Of a stretch of 64,000 bases of DNA, positions 31,261 to 41,716 are shown piece by piece. Under the pieces are notes generated by a model. The model was not told the origin of the DNA, did no database searches, and worked only from the letters and a program-made list of their open reading frames with translations. The DNA is from Erythrophleum ivorense (Eukaryota; Streptophyta; Magnoliopsida; Fabales; Fabaceae), in the NCBI GenBank assembly GCA_026724425.1, contig JAIUCV010000076.1, positions 3,619,501-3,683,500 on the forward strand, in the 5' to 3' direction. The translations under genes were made by a program, and so were the position numbers. Position 1 is the first letter of the stretch. Each line of letters begins with the position of its first letter.

Positions 31261-32472
31261 TGTAACATCCGTGAACCGAAAAAGTGTGTTTTTGTGTGGT
31301 GTCGACCGACACCAAGGGGGGTGTCGATCGACACCGGTCGGCCGAATTGATTTCTGGTTCGATTTCAATTGCCGGTTTAGCTGTTGGTTTAGGTTAAAAA
31401 AACCTAAGGTCGCGTTTTATAAGTCGACCAGCCGCTTTTCTTCTGGTTTTGGTAAAAAGTCAAGAGGAGAAAAGGGCAGAGAGCTTTTGGGGTGATTTCT
31501 GAGGATTCATAGGTTGTGGTTGTTGTTCTTCATCTCTTTCTTCTCTTCAATCCTTTGTCAAGGTGAGTGCATGACCGTAGGCTCGCATATAAGAGGATTT
31601 GTGGATGTGGATCATGATTTGGTAGAGTTATGTGGTTTTTCGTATTGTTTTGTGTGATATTCGCGGGTTGAATCGCGTGTGGTGTGTTGATTTCGTGATT
31701 GGGGTGTTTCTGTGTTGAAAATCGAAGTTGACGTCGATCTCCTGGATCGGTGTCGATCGACACCTAGCCGGTGTCGGTCGACACCAAACGGGCAAGGTGT
31801 CGACCGACACAGGTGTGTGTCGATCGACACAGTCCGGTTTAATCCGGTTATCTGGCGGTTTAAGAAATCAATTGGATTAAGTGGTTTAATCCGGTTTAAT
31901 TGTAATTAAATGGTTTAATTCGAGAATTAATTAATAATTGGTGAAATTAATTAATTAAATGATTTTAAAAATAATTGTGGAAATTATTTAAGTGTTTAAA
32001 AATTATTATTTAATTGTGGTAATTATTTAATAATTAAAGTGAAGGATTTAATAATTGTGGTAATTATTAATATTAATGGAAATTGTTAAAATTGCGTAAT
32101 TGGCCTGTAGGCGGGGTGATTGCCTCACTAAGTATTTATTAAATAGTTATGCATCTCTTTTTCTCTAATGTGATGCAGGTAGCCGAAATGTTCTTCCGCG
32201 GAAAAAGACCGAGAGAAGAGGATGATGAGACTAGGAACTTGATTTTGGCAATCTTGTTGTGGCTAGAACGGAATTCGTTGTTAGGGTGTTAGCTTGATTT
32301 TAATAATGTAGCAAACCTGGTGTTTAGGTTGCTAGAATTTATTATTGTTTTTTTTTTATTGGTTATTGGTTTATTTGTTGTACGGTTTATTTATGATTTA
32401 ATATTATTGATTTCTTTCAAGAATTTCCGCATTGATAATTAATTTAAAAAAAAAAAAAGCTTGGTTGTTTCA
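31261..32472 (+). repeat. 5' LTR of copy C
   Basis: 1,212 bp. Six TGTCG-NN-CGACA palindromes lie near 31303, 31321, 31749, 31770, 31797 and 31816. A TATA-like ttttataag is at 31414-31422. The PBS follows four bases after the CA end. Confidence 0.95.
31414..31422 (+). promoter_or_regulatory. TATA-like box in copy C LTR
   Basis: ttttataag lies about 155 bp into the LTR, downstream of two palindromes and upstream of the transcribed-looking part. It is present in both LTRs (also near 49275). Confidence 0.45.
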
Positions 32473-32476
32473 TTTT

Positions 32477-32490
32477 TGGTATCAGAGCGA
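32477..32490 (+). other. Primer binding site of copy C (tRNA-Met type)
   Basis: tggtatcagagcga is a perfect TGGTATCAGAGC-type site just after the 5' LTR. Confidence 0.9.
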
Positions 32491-32680
32491 ATACGGTTTT
32501 AGGACTGGTAGTATTGGATGAATTGGACTATGTGTTTAATTGATTAAGTGAGTTAGTCAGTTAGTAGTATAGTCTCATCCTCTCGGTCTTCCAGTTTTCC
32601 GCGGTACGTTGTGTGTTTATCTTGTGGTTTGTTTTGTGTTGTCTAGTTGCTCATCTACTGTGCTGTGGTAGTGCAGTGAG

Positions 32681-32816
32681 ATGGATGCAGGAGCTAGAGG
32701 TCGTGGTAGAGGTCGTGGTGGAGGCCGTGGTGCAGGCCGTGGCAGAGGCCGTGGCGGAGGCCGTGGCAGGGGCGGTGGTCGTGGGGCTCAGGCGGATTCC
32801 GGTGAGAGTGCAGTGC
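32681..32816 (+). pseudogene. Copy C Gag, N-terminal piece
   Basis: ATG at 32681 starts an Arg/Gly-rich tract (MDAGARGRGRGRGGGRGAG) that is cut by the Athila insertion after agtgc. The frame continues at 43275. The insertion plus duplication is 10,458 bp, a multiple of three. RGG-type tracts bind nucleic acid; such a tract at the Gag N-terminus is notable. Confidence 0.85.
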
Positions 32817-34369
32817 TGATAGTAGGTTTTTACACTACTTATGCAATCCCCTATTGTACTATCATGTCGATGTAGGACTTAGGGTTTATCAATCCAAAGT
32901 GGGAGGAGAATGAAACAGCTTAGGATTATGCAATAGTGGACACAAGTCAAGACAGATGGTTGTTTGGTGTTGAAACGAATCTATCTATCTAAATGAAATG
33001 CAACGGGAATGAAAGCGGAAAAGTAAAACGATAAACTAAATCAAGCTCGATCGAGTTAAGCTAACCATGAGAAAGGTAGCTCGATCGAGTTAGGATAAAA
33101 TGAAACAAGGAGAAACTGGTGCAGCTCGATCGAGTTAAGATACGAGTTTGCACTAAACTGACTCGATGGAGTCAGAGTAAAACAAGACTAAAGCAGAACG
33201 AAAACGTAAGTAAAGACTGGTATGATAGACAAAGACTCAGGGACGGATTTGATGATCATAGAGAATCTAATGCTAATCAGCTATGCTTTCTAAAACGACA
33301 CGAACACGTGCTTATCCCTTCGGCCATGGAGTCCCGAGGTCGGTTATCCCACTTTCCAGTGGCGTTACAAACCGCCTCTCTGGTTCAATCCCGCTAACTC
33401 GATCGAGTTGAAGCGTGTGTCATGAACCAGATACATAAAGAACCGGCCCATGTAATGCCCTAGAAGCCCCTCTGTGCAACCACTCCCGTGGGACAAAGGC
33501 ATTAAGCTAATCCTCTGTTTTGCCTTGATCCGACGCTCAACCAAGCGGGTCAGGCCAGGAGCGTCTAGGATCGATCCACCATGGTCAGTGGCTGGATCGC
33601 ATAGGGCATAGCTAAACAGAGAGGGATAATAGATGAAAACCTAAAGCATCAGAGATTAAACATAAACGATTCCCTAATCTAATCCATCCCTAAGCCTAAG
33701 GGAGAAATTACTCAAGATCCATAATCGAAATCATGTCTAAATAAACTAAAACCAACATAATAAGAAAGACAGAAAGGAGATTAACAACTTTTATTAAACA
33801 AGCAATTGCAAAAAGTGAATAACAAAGTCTGAAATCTTAAATTGAAAACAGGAAGTTTCTGGAACAAAAACTAAGAACAGAAAGTAAAAAATGCGAAAAA
33901 ACTAAGATAGGGGGCGGATGAGGTCAGCAGCCCTTTTATAGGCAAGCTACTAGGGCTTCCAGCAAGGGAGTAACCGCCTTAGTCCAACTCGATCGAGTTG
34001 GTTGATCGAGTTGGTTTTTGTCTGGCTCGATCGAGTTGCTTGGTTGGATGGTTTGGCCTAGCTCGGTCGAGGTGCTTGTTCAAGGTCGTATCCTTCTCTG
34101 CTCGATCGAGTTGCTTGATCGAGTTGGACTTTGCCTTGGCTCGATCGAGTCGGATGGTGAAGGCAGATTGCTTTTCTTCCAATGCATCTACTTTGCTCCA
34201 AAACACCTGAGAAGGACACCAAACATGCAAATGTATGCAATGCACGTCCTAGGACAACTAATTATGCAAACTAAGAGGAAAGTGCAAAGAAATGCTACTA
34301 AGGATGGATGAAACCATGCAAAAGAGGTCTAAACACGATGCTAAATGAGTATGAAATACGAATGCATCA
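32817..34369 (-). repeat. 3' LTR of the Athila element
   Basis: 1,553 bp, TGATAGTAGG...GAATGCATCA on the plus strand. Eight perfect CTCGATCGAG sites lie near 33046, 33080, 33125, 33399, 33989, 34026, 34101 and 34140. Confidence 0.95.
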
Positions 34370-34385
34370 ACACCCCCAAACTTAA
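34370..34385 (-). other. Polypurine tract of the Athila element
   Basis: acacccccaaacttaa on the plus strand is a purine run on the minus strand directly beside the 3' LTR. Confidence 0.85.
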
Positions 34386-36006
34386 CCTTTGCTTGCCCTC
34401 AAGCAAACAAACAGAACAAGAAGGAGATGAAGGTTGAAAATAGCTGGTATAGCCAAAACATGCCAACAAAAACGGCTTGATCAATGTCCAGGTGCAAGAC
34501 TCTAGAGTGCATCATGGTGAGAGTTACTTCTAAAAATCCTAGCCATGCTTAACAAGATCAATCAAACTTCACAGTCAATCAAACCATTCAATTATATCAG
34601 CACATCCCTTTAACATTCATTAAACAGAACAGTGAACCAATCTTATGCAAATCTAAACAACTCATTTGGCTTAGGGTGATGGTTAAGAGACAAAGATGGT
34701 CCCTTCAATGCAATAAACAGTTTATAAACAGGGATCTCTCAAGAAAATGAACAAGCTTCAGCAAAAGGTTAAAAGTTAGAACCCAGGATGATACAAGAGC
34801 AGAAATCCCTTCTACCCAGACACCACACTCGATCGAGTCTAACCCGTAACCCAGAAACTAGAACCAACTCCTATCTACCCTTTAGGCAATGCCTTTAGAC
34901 ACAGAGGAGCTTTTGATCACTTTTTTTCTTTCTTTTTCTTTGTAAATAGCCAAGGGAGAGGTTTTTCTAATCATACTCTAGCGGTTTGGGACTCTTATAC
35001 TCAGGGAACTTTTCTTTTCTTTTCAAACACTTGAGGCTTATGCCTTCTTTTCCTAAACACTAAGAACCCTTTTCTTTTTCTTTAAAAACTTCCCAAACCT
35101 TTACTAGACTCTCATGAAACACAAACCAACTCCCTGGTCTTAAACACAACTCTTTTTCTTTTCTTTTCCCAAATCCCAGAATGAAAAACAGACTCGCCCA
35201 AGCCCAGAAGAAACACCCCCAAACTTAGCCTAAGAACGGATTATAATCTACACAGAAACCCCTGCTCTTGTCGGTTTAAACTCAACACCATTTGCCAAGC
35301 ATATTCGAAATAAGAACTCACAATCACACAAGAACAATCAAAGGGTTTGAAAGAAAGGCTAAGGTAAGGGTAGGGTCTGCTACTTGGACAAACGAGAGTG
35401 GATAAAATGGGAAAAGAATGTCCAAGTATGTATGAACATCTATGAGTTGCTTATCAATGCATGAAATGGTAATTAAAAGTCAAGATTATGGTTCAAATAT
35501 ATAGGGAGATGCATCAATTCACAGCAATGGTTTAAATGAGATGTGCATGTCATGATATGATCAGGTTAAACAAGGTTCTGCCTTAACTCTTCATTCTCAC
35601 CCTAATGCACAAAAGATTCAAGAACCAGGGCACAGATCAAAACGCAAGAGATGGCATATTTACAAGGTCATATCAACAATGCAATGTGAATGCATACCTA
35701 TATGATGTATACTAGACTCAATCTTAAGAATATGAATGCAACTATATGAATATTTTTGAGATTTTTCGAAAATTTTTCAATTTTTAGTGGTTTTCTATGC
35801 CTTAGATGTATGCAGACTCAAGAGATGAAAAATTGAAACTAAGAACAAAGAACACAATGTCAAATGGCTCTCAGACCCTCCCCCAAACTTAAATTACACA
35901 GTCCCCTGTGTAACAGAAGTCTAAAAGAAAGAATGAGAGCAAAATAAAAGCAAAATAAAACAAGATGCAGGCGGTATGTACAAAGGGGAGTCGAATGTTT
36001 GGTACC
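34386..36006. other. Athila 3' non-coding region with extra PPT-like copies
   Basis: No gene is seen in about 1.6 kb. PPT-like blocks recur at about 35213 (cacccccaaacttagc) and 35879 (tcccccaaacttaaat). Runs of ttcttttct-type pyrimidines lie at 34920-35170. Confidence 0.6.
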
Positions 36007-37887
36007 TCAGTGATAGTCAAAAAGATCGGCCAGTATGTCATCCCTCACAGGTGTGGGGAGTCTGCCGTCTGGAGCACTGTATTCGACCATTGCGGCTCGA
36101 CCGTACTCGCTGCTGAAGTCAACGTGGTGGGATGATCCTTCTCCTTTGCCTCGATCGAGTCCGGCGTCAAAGTCTGGCTGAGCTCGATCGAGTTCACCCG
36201 TGAAGTCGCTGTGGCGTGAGCTGGAGCTTCTCCGTTTCTTCTGTCTCTGTCGCTCTGCTTCTCTGGGTTCAAAGGAGGAGGATCGTGGTGGTTCTTGAGT
36301 GGATGGACGCCTGGCTGTGTGAATAAGTGAGCGGCTTCTACGAAAGGGTGGGGGAGGGTGTCTCCTTGTGGTGGAATTCCTCACCTTCCTATCAAGGCTC
36401 TTGATAGTCTTTGCCATGCTTCCCACTGTCTTCTTCAACTGATCCATTGTTTTGGCTTGCCACTTGTTCAGTTTCTGTAGGAGGCCTATGCGCTTATGAG
36501 CCGCTACCAAAGCTGGGGCGCTTCCTCGACAAGGATACTCCTCAAAGTAGTATCTCTCTGGTTCACCCATTTGCTCATCTCCCGCTGTCTCGACTTCGAC
36601 ATCCTCTTCCATCGGTTCTGGTGGTGCTTGCCTTTGGCCCCTATGATAGAGTGCGTTTGTTGAAGGGTTGAAATCTACATTCCTCCCGTTCCTGAACCTG
36701 GTTTGCGATTGGTTGGGTAAGAGTATTTTGGCCACTCCTCCATCTGGATGATCAAACTTGTAGATGTACTTTCCCTCTACCTCCTTATGCTCCAAAATCT
36801 TAGCTCTTTTGAGGTAGTTGATGTCCAGCCACCCATGTGGCGCATAATCTGAATCATCTAGGGGCACATCGCAAGCTATTAGAATAGGTGTGATAACTCC
36901 GCCCACAAATAGAGAAGCCGCCGACGTTCTGTTGCGGTACATGTAGACAGTGTCTTGGTAAGACATCAGCTGATCCAAGAAGGGGACTAAAAGTCCTGTG
37001 TCAGAAGTATCTCCCTTCATTATCTCTCCACCTCTTAATCGCTTGAGTATTGGCTTGAGACCTTTGTCCAAGAGCTGAAGCTCTCCTTCAGTAACATGCC
37101 CAGTCACGGTTCTGGCAAAGAATGTGCTAGCAAGCGCTTTGTGGACATAACGCAAAACAGGGCTCCTGATCTGGGCACTCTTTGATCTGGATGGAGTGTA
37201 GGTTCCCATGGCAACTGTTTTCCATAAAGCCTTCAACTCACTCTCCTCATATTCCACTGCTGTATCCATTCCGCTTCCAAACCCATAGAGATTGTCTAGC
37301 GCTCGGTAGCTCAGAGAGTACTCTTTCCCGTTAATCCAGAAACTAATCCACCCCAAACCATTGGTCAATTCTTCCACCTCATTGTTATCATAATGGTGCA
37401 GCTGCAAAGTGGCTAGGAATTGGCAAGTTTCGTCCTTGTACCCCCCTGCATACATGCGCATGAACTGCTCAAGCCCCATGTTCTTGAAGACAAGCTCCAC
37501 ATCCTCACGGATTCCCAAAGCATCCATAGCTTCTTTTTGCGGGAATCTTGTTCCCATGAAGATGTGATCCTTGAGGAGACTGTAAATGACCTCAGACCTA
37601 GACCGCTCTCCTTCATCTCGTTCCTGTTCAGCACACTCCTCATCAATATCATTCTGTCCTTCCTCTTCACCCTCTTCTTGATCCATTGGATCCTCAACTG
37701 GCTTAACTGGCCGCTTGCCCCTTGCCTTCTCAGTTCTCCTCCTCTGTGTCTCACTAGCTTCAATCTGTTCCTCCTCAATGTCCATTGGCTCAGCTGGTTC
37801 AGCAATCCTCTCTGTCCTTATTGGCTGGCGCAGGCTCTTACTCCTTCTCAGTGCATTGTCCCTGAAAACATGAAGTTTAAACAACAT
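36007..37887 (-). CDS. Athila ORF-1-type protein
   Basis: 626 codons, no stops. The N-terminus has alternating basic and acidic stretches (EEEGQNDIDEE). The centre (about residues 110-390) holds the folded part with FMGTRFPQKEAMDALGI, ATLQLHHYDNNEVEEL, SYRALDNLYGF and HGWLDINYLKRAKIL, matching my knowledge of the Athila ORF-1 family (PF03078 type). The C-terminus is Ser/Arg-rich. A splice-acceptor-like gttttcag lies on the minus strand at about 37869-37862, just inside the ORF, so translation may start from an upstream exon on a spliced mRNA. The position downstream of gag-protease is where autonomous Athila elements have it after pol. No signal peptide or clear membrane segment is seen, so an envelope role is not supported. 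Confidence 0.75.
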   Translation of the reverse strand: MLFKLHVFRDNALRRSKSLRQPIRTERIAEPAEPMDIEEEQIEASETQRRRTEKARGKRPVKPVEDPMDQEEGEEEGQNDIDEECAEQERDEGERSRSEVIYSLLKDHIFMGTRFPQKEAMDALGIREDVELVFKNMGLEQFMRMYAGGYKDETCQFLATLQLHHYDNNEVEELTNGLGWISFWINGKEYSLSYRALDNLYGFGSGMDTAVEYEESELKALWKTVAMGTYTPSRSKSAQIRSPVLRYVHKALASTFFARTVTGHVTEGELQLLDKGLKPILKRLRGGEIMKGDTSDTGLLVPFLDQLMSYQDTVYMYRNRTSAASLFVGGVITPILIACDVPLDDSDYAPHGWLDINYLKRAKILEHKEVEGKYIYKFDHPDGGVAKILLPNQSQTRFRNGRNVDFNPSTNALYHRGQRQAPPEPMEEDVEVETAGDEQMGEPERYYFEEYPCRGSAPALVAAHKRIGLLQKLNKWQAKTMDQLKKTVGSMAKTIKSLDRKVRNSTTRRHPPPPFRRSRSLIHTARRPSTQEPPRSSSFEPREAERQRQKKRRSSSSRHSDFTGELDRAQPDFDAGLDRGKGEGSSHHVDFSSEYGRAAMVEYSAPDGRLPTPVRDDILADLFDYH

Positions 37888-38880
37888 TAGCTCCGAAATA
37901 AACAGACTCGATCATGCGCAGCCGCTCACTCGATCGAGTTAAGGCGCGGCTGAGTTAACTCAGTCGGTCAACTCGGGTCGAGTCAACTCTGATGAGTCAA
38001 CTCGAGCGAGTCAAATTAAAACCGTAACCTCGAGCGAGTCAACTCAGCAAGCAGTAGATCGAGCCTAAATTGAAGAATAACAAGAACCAGGGTGCGAAAA
38101 TGGACAACTAGCTTAGTTACAGCAACAATTTACTTTCACTAAACCGTTTCTATAAGAACAAGCAACCTAGATTCATCAATATTTCCAGGCCAAGAACATC
38201 AATAATAGAAAAGAGAACATATAGCAATCGATTTCAACAAATTCACAAAAGGAGAAGAGGAAATCGAACTGAAACCTTGATTTCTGGCGGATTAAACCGG
38301 CTGTAGGCCTTGAAAACATGATTGAAGCTTGAAAATCAAGAAAATGCAAGAGATTATGAAGTGAGAAGGGGCGATTTTTCGTGGTGTCTAGAGAGAAGGA
38401 GGAGAGAAAAATGAGAGAGAGAGATAGAGAGATATTTCGAGTGAAAATTTGTGGTGAGGGAGGAGAGAGGTGAACTCGATCGAGTTAAATAGGGGAAAGG
38501 AGATAAGATTTTTGTGGTAAAAAGGAGAAAGGGGAGACAAAAATAAAAGATTCTCTGCATGAGTGGGCCACCACATGACTTTATGATTTCGAAAATTCAA
38601 AAATCAAAAGGGAGGAATCATACCGTTGGACTCGATCGAGTCTAGGCCTAGCTCGGTCGAGTTGATTTCTCCTTGGTCCCACACTTGATCGAGTTCACAT
38701 TCCGCACTATGCTTGGAGTCTTTTTGCTCAAACCCTATTCTTAGCTGGAAGAAGACGTGAAAAACTACAAATAACAGTAGATTAGAAAAATTAAAAAGAG
38801 ATATGTACAAGGATACGCATGGGAATTCCTCCCAAGTGAGCTTGTTTAAGGTCGCTAAGCTTGACCGTTCTTCCTTTGGA
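37888..38880. other. Athila spacer between ORF-1 and gag-protease
   Basis: About 1 kb without coding sequence, located where pol would be. It contains dense variants of the palindrome (cactcgatcgagttaag near 37930, plus gtcaactcgagcgagtcaa-type repeats at 37970-38050) and purine-rich gagagagag sequence near 38395-38420. Confidence 0.6.
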
Positions 38881-41505
38881 CTAGTGGGGGTTGGAGTTAT
38901 TGCTGTCGTTAAGGGTGATGGTCAGAACCTTAGAGAGAAGCTCTTGCATCTTCCTCGGGTCATTCTGGAGCTCGGGACTGATGATAGTTCTGGCACTCGA
39001 GAAGGGTTTAGACCTTCCCTTAAATTTTATCTTATACTCAAGTTTCCCTTCCTTGAGTTCCATCGGTAGCAGAATCATCGTAGACGGAGATGGGGTAGAG
39101 GGTATGGGTTTTGGTTCCTTGGTTCTTTTCTTTTTGCGCTTGCGGGCAGCATGAGAAACCATCCTCACCTCCTCCTGCTGAGCCCTTCCCAGTGGCTCAG
39201 TGAACAAAGCAAAAAGGCTTTCGCCATCGATAACTCCTGGCTTATTCGCAAAAGGTTCGGGAGGCGCTCGATTCAGCTCATTGCCGTACTCGACCAGATC
39301 AGAACTAATCACATTGGAGGGCAGCTCCGCAGTTGTGATAGTTCCACAATACTCGGTAGAAAAAGTCTTAAGTGGATACGAGATGTGGCCGTCCACATTG
39401 TGAAGAATCACTAGTCGGTTGGGGAAATCAATGGAGGCTCCTACTGTGGTAAGGAATGGGGTTCCAAGTATCAAGGGGACCTCCGTCTTATCGACCATAT
39501 CCAGCACTGTTAGATCTGTTGGTATGGTGCAAGTCCCAATCCGCAGAGGGTAATCAATAATAAGACCGAGTGGAGACTTAGAGGAAGCATCCCCAAACAT
39601 GATGGAAGAGCCAGGTCGCTTTATCAGATTCTCTGCCTTCAACCGCTGAACCATACCCAAGGAAATCAAGTTGATACTAGCTCCGGAGTCAACAAGGGCA
39701 TCATCAATCTGCAAATGTGCAAGAGAGCACGGAAGTGTGAATTTCCCTTGATCCTGGAGTTTGGGAATAACTCGGGATGGATATGAGGTTGGTGGTTCAG
39801 ATACGGGTGGGATATTCTTTTTGGGTTCGGGTGGATGCTGACTCGGTCGAGTCAGAAGACTATGGTGCGTTTGCTCGAGTGGATGCAGACTCGATCGAGT
39901 CAGAAGATCATTCGGAGTGGTGGGTTCGATCGAGTTGATTTTCTTAACTTCCACTAGTGTAGTCTCGGATACAACTGAACACTCAACATCACATCCGTAG
40001 AGGAGTTGTTTAATATCCTCAGCAGCTTGTTCTTCATCAATGTTGGAGTGGATTACATGGCAATGGTCCTTGGGATTTTGAATTGCTTTCCCAGGAAGCT
40101 GACCAGTATGTGTTGTAGAAGAGGAGGTACCTTTGTTCTCAATGATTGTCATCCTGGAGTTTAACGATTCAAGCTTGTTGTTTATATCAGCAAGTTTCTT
40201 GCTTGTGTCCATAACTCCAGTTGCCTGACCTTGTAACAGCTGCTGTAGCAAGGCTCTCAGATCAGGTTCCTGGTCCGTCGGTATTTGACCCTGCTGTGGA
40301 GCAAATCCGGGTGGTGCTCCCTGCTGCTGTCTATGTTGATACCCGCCCTGTTGGCTCACAAACTGCCCTCGCGGAACGAACACTTTCTGCTGTTGCGGTT
40401 GGTTCTGCTGCTGCGTAGGCTGACTCTGCGGTGGCTGGGGAGGATAGACCTGGTCCTGAGGATTTGCAACATTCGTACTGCGGTAGGACAGATTCGGGTT
40501 GGCATTGTACGTGTAATAGCCTTTGTTGTAGCCACCCTGGTTGTTCTGCACATAACTCACTTCCTCAACCTGCTGATCAAACTCCCCTTCCTGGACAGGA
40601 ACAAATTCATCTTCAGAGATGAAATGAACATGCTTCATGGCGGACTGAGCCTGAAGTAGCTTATCCAACTTTTCAGTCAAGCCCTTCACCTCCTTCTTCA
40701 ACTTATCATCAGACTCGACAGAGCTGCGGTTCGTGCGGTCATACTCCTCGTTGTTGTTGCCATCCGAGCGAGCTATGTTCTCCACAAGTTGCCAGCCGTC
40801 CTCAACGTCTTGGTTAAGGAAGTCTCCGTTGCTCGCGGTATCGAGCATCTGTCTGTACCTCGGGAGGACACCTCTGTATAGAGTGCTCAGCAGGGATTCG
40901 TTACTAAAGCCGTGGTGTGGGCACTGACTCGTGTAGCATTTGAAACGTTCCCAAGCCTCAGAAAATGTCTCTCCATTCTTCTGATGGAACCCAGAGATCT
41001 CTGTGCGAGGCTTTGCGGTGCGTCCGGTGGAAAAGAATTTTGCAAGGAATGCCTTCTTGCATTCGTTCCAGGTGGTGATCGAGTTATGCGGCAAGTTTTT
41101 CTCCCACTGGTGGGCTTTCTCTCCAAGAGTAAGCGGGAACAAGCGCAGCTTGATGGCGTCTTCCGAAACGCCATTCACCTTGGTGAGGTTACACAAACGG
41201 TCGAACTCGTCCAAGTGATCGATCGGATCCTCACAAGGCAATCCGTGGAACATCTTGTTCTGCACGAGGTTGATCATACCCAGCTTGATCTCAAAGTTAT
41301 TGTTCTGGACAGGTGGGGGTATGATCCCCTGTCTCTGAGTATGCGTGTTCGGAGCATCACCAGCTCCGATTGGTCTAACCGGCCTCGCTGGAGGGTTTTC
41401 CATGGTCTCGGCCTGTTGCCTCTGTTCTCTCAGAATTCTCTGTATTCGGTCGATGTTATCCAAATAGTATATCAGATTACCACTGCCTCGTGATCGTGTT
41501 TGCAT
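38881..41505 (-). CDS. Athila Gag-protease
   Basis: 874 codons, uninterrupted. Starts MQTRSRGSGNLIYYLDNIDR. Gag core about residues 75-230 (FHGLPCEDPIDHLDEFDRLC, FSEAWERFKCY). A Gln/Pro-rich linker follows at 330-420 (QPTQQQNQPQQQ), then a retropepsin domain at about 610-730 with DDALVDSGASINLISLGM (D-S-G intact) and VPLILGTPFL. It ends about 60 residues into the linker that would normally lead into RT and stops at 38881. CTCGATCGAG motifs occur in frame (near 39845, 39890, 39928), encoding L-T-R/S-I-E type residues. Assembles capsids and cleaves polyproteins; RT and integrase must come from another element. Confidence 0.9.
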   Translation of the reverse strand: MQTRSRGSGNLIYYLDNIDRIQRILREQRQQAETMENPPARPVRPIGAGDAPNTHTQRQGIIPPPVQNNNFEIKLGMINLVQNKMFHGLPCEDPIDHLDEFDRLCNLTKVNGVSEDAIKLRLFPLTLGEKAHQWEKNLPHNSITTWNECKKAFLAKFFSTGRTAKPRTEISGFHQKNGETFSEAWERFKCYTSQCPHHGFSNESLLSTLYRGVLPRYRQMLDTASNGDFLNQDVEDGWQLVENIARSDGNNNEEYDRTNRSSVESDDKLKKEVKGLTEKLDKLLQAQSAMKHVHFISEDEFVPVQEGEFDQQVEEVSYVQNNQGGYNKGYYTYNANPNLSYRSTNVANPQDQVYPPQPPQSQPTQQQNQPQQQKVFVPRGQFVSQQGGYQHRQQQGAPPGFAPQQGQIPTDQEPDLRALLQQLLQGQATGVMDTSKKLADINNKLESLNSRMTIIENKGTSSSTTHTGQLPGKAIQNPKDHCHVIHSNIDEEQAAEDIKQLLYGCDVECSVVSETTLVEVKKINSIEPTTPNDLLTRSSLHPLEQTHHSLLTRPSQHPPEPKKNIPPVSEPPTSYPSRVIPKLQDQGKFTLPCSLAHLQIDDALVDSGASINLISLGMVQRLKAENLIKRPGSSIMFGDASSKSPLGLIIDYPLRIGTCTIPTDLTVLDMVDKTEVPLILGTPFLTTVGASIDFPNRLVILHNVDGHISYPLKTFSTEYCGTITTAELPSNVISSDLVEYGNELNRAPPEPFANKPGVIDGESLFALFTEPLGRAQQEEVRMVSHAARKRKKKRTKEPKPIPSTPSPSTMILLPMELKEGKLEYKIKFKGRSKPFSSARTIISPELQNDPRKMQELLSKVLTITLNDSNNSNPH

Positions 41506-41698
41506 TCACCTGAAAAGGCAAAATCAAAAACCCAGAGAGCAAAATATTCAAGTGGGAACGGATAACGTGATCGGATTTGCGTGCACCTGAGAATTCAAAG
41601 ACAAAAACCCAGATAGCAAAGAAGATATTCGAAAAGTAAACAAAGAACTTGAACTAGCGTACTACGGGAATCCTAAATGCATCAAACGAAATCCCAAA

Positions 41699-41713
41699 TC
41701 GGCAACGGCGCCA
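41699..41713 (-). other. Primer binding site of the Athila element
   Basis: Reverse complement reads tggcgccgttgccga, three bases from the 5' LTR; a tRNA-Asp type site common in Athila and Tat elements. Confidence 0.85.
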
Positions 41714-41716
41714 AAT

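Noticed and set aside
33979..34311. Small open frames in the Athila LTRs, present identically at 42879-43211
   Set aside because: They are open because the CTCGATCGAG repeats lack stops in several frames (LDRA, SIEL repeats). They overlap on both strands and lack a coding signature.
36007..37887. Envelope (env-like) gene in the Athila element
   Set aside because: No signal peptide, transmembrane anchor or furin-type site is visible. The conserved centre fits Athila ORF-1.
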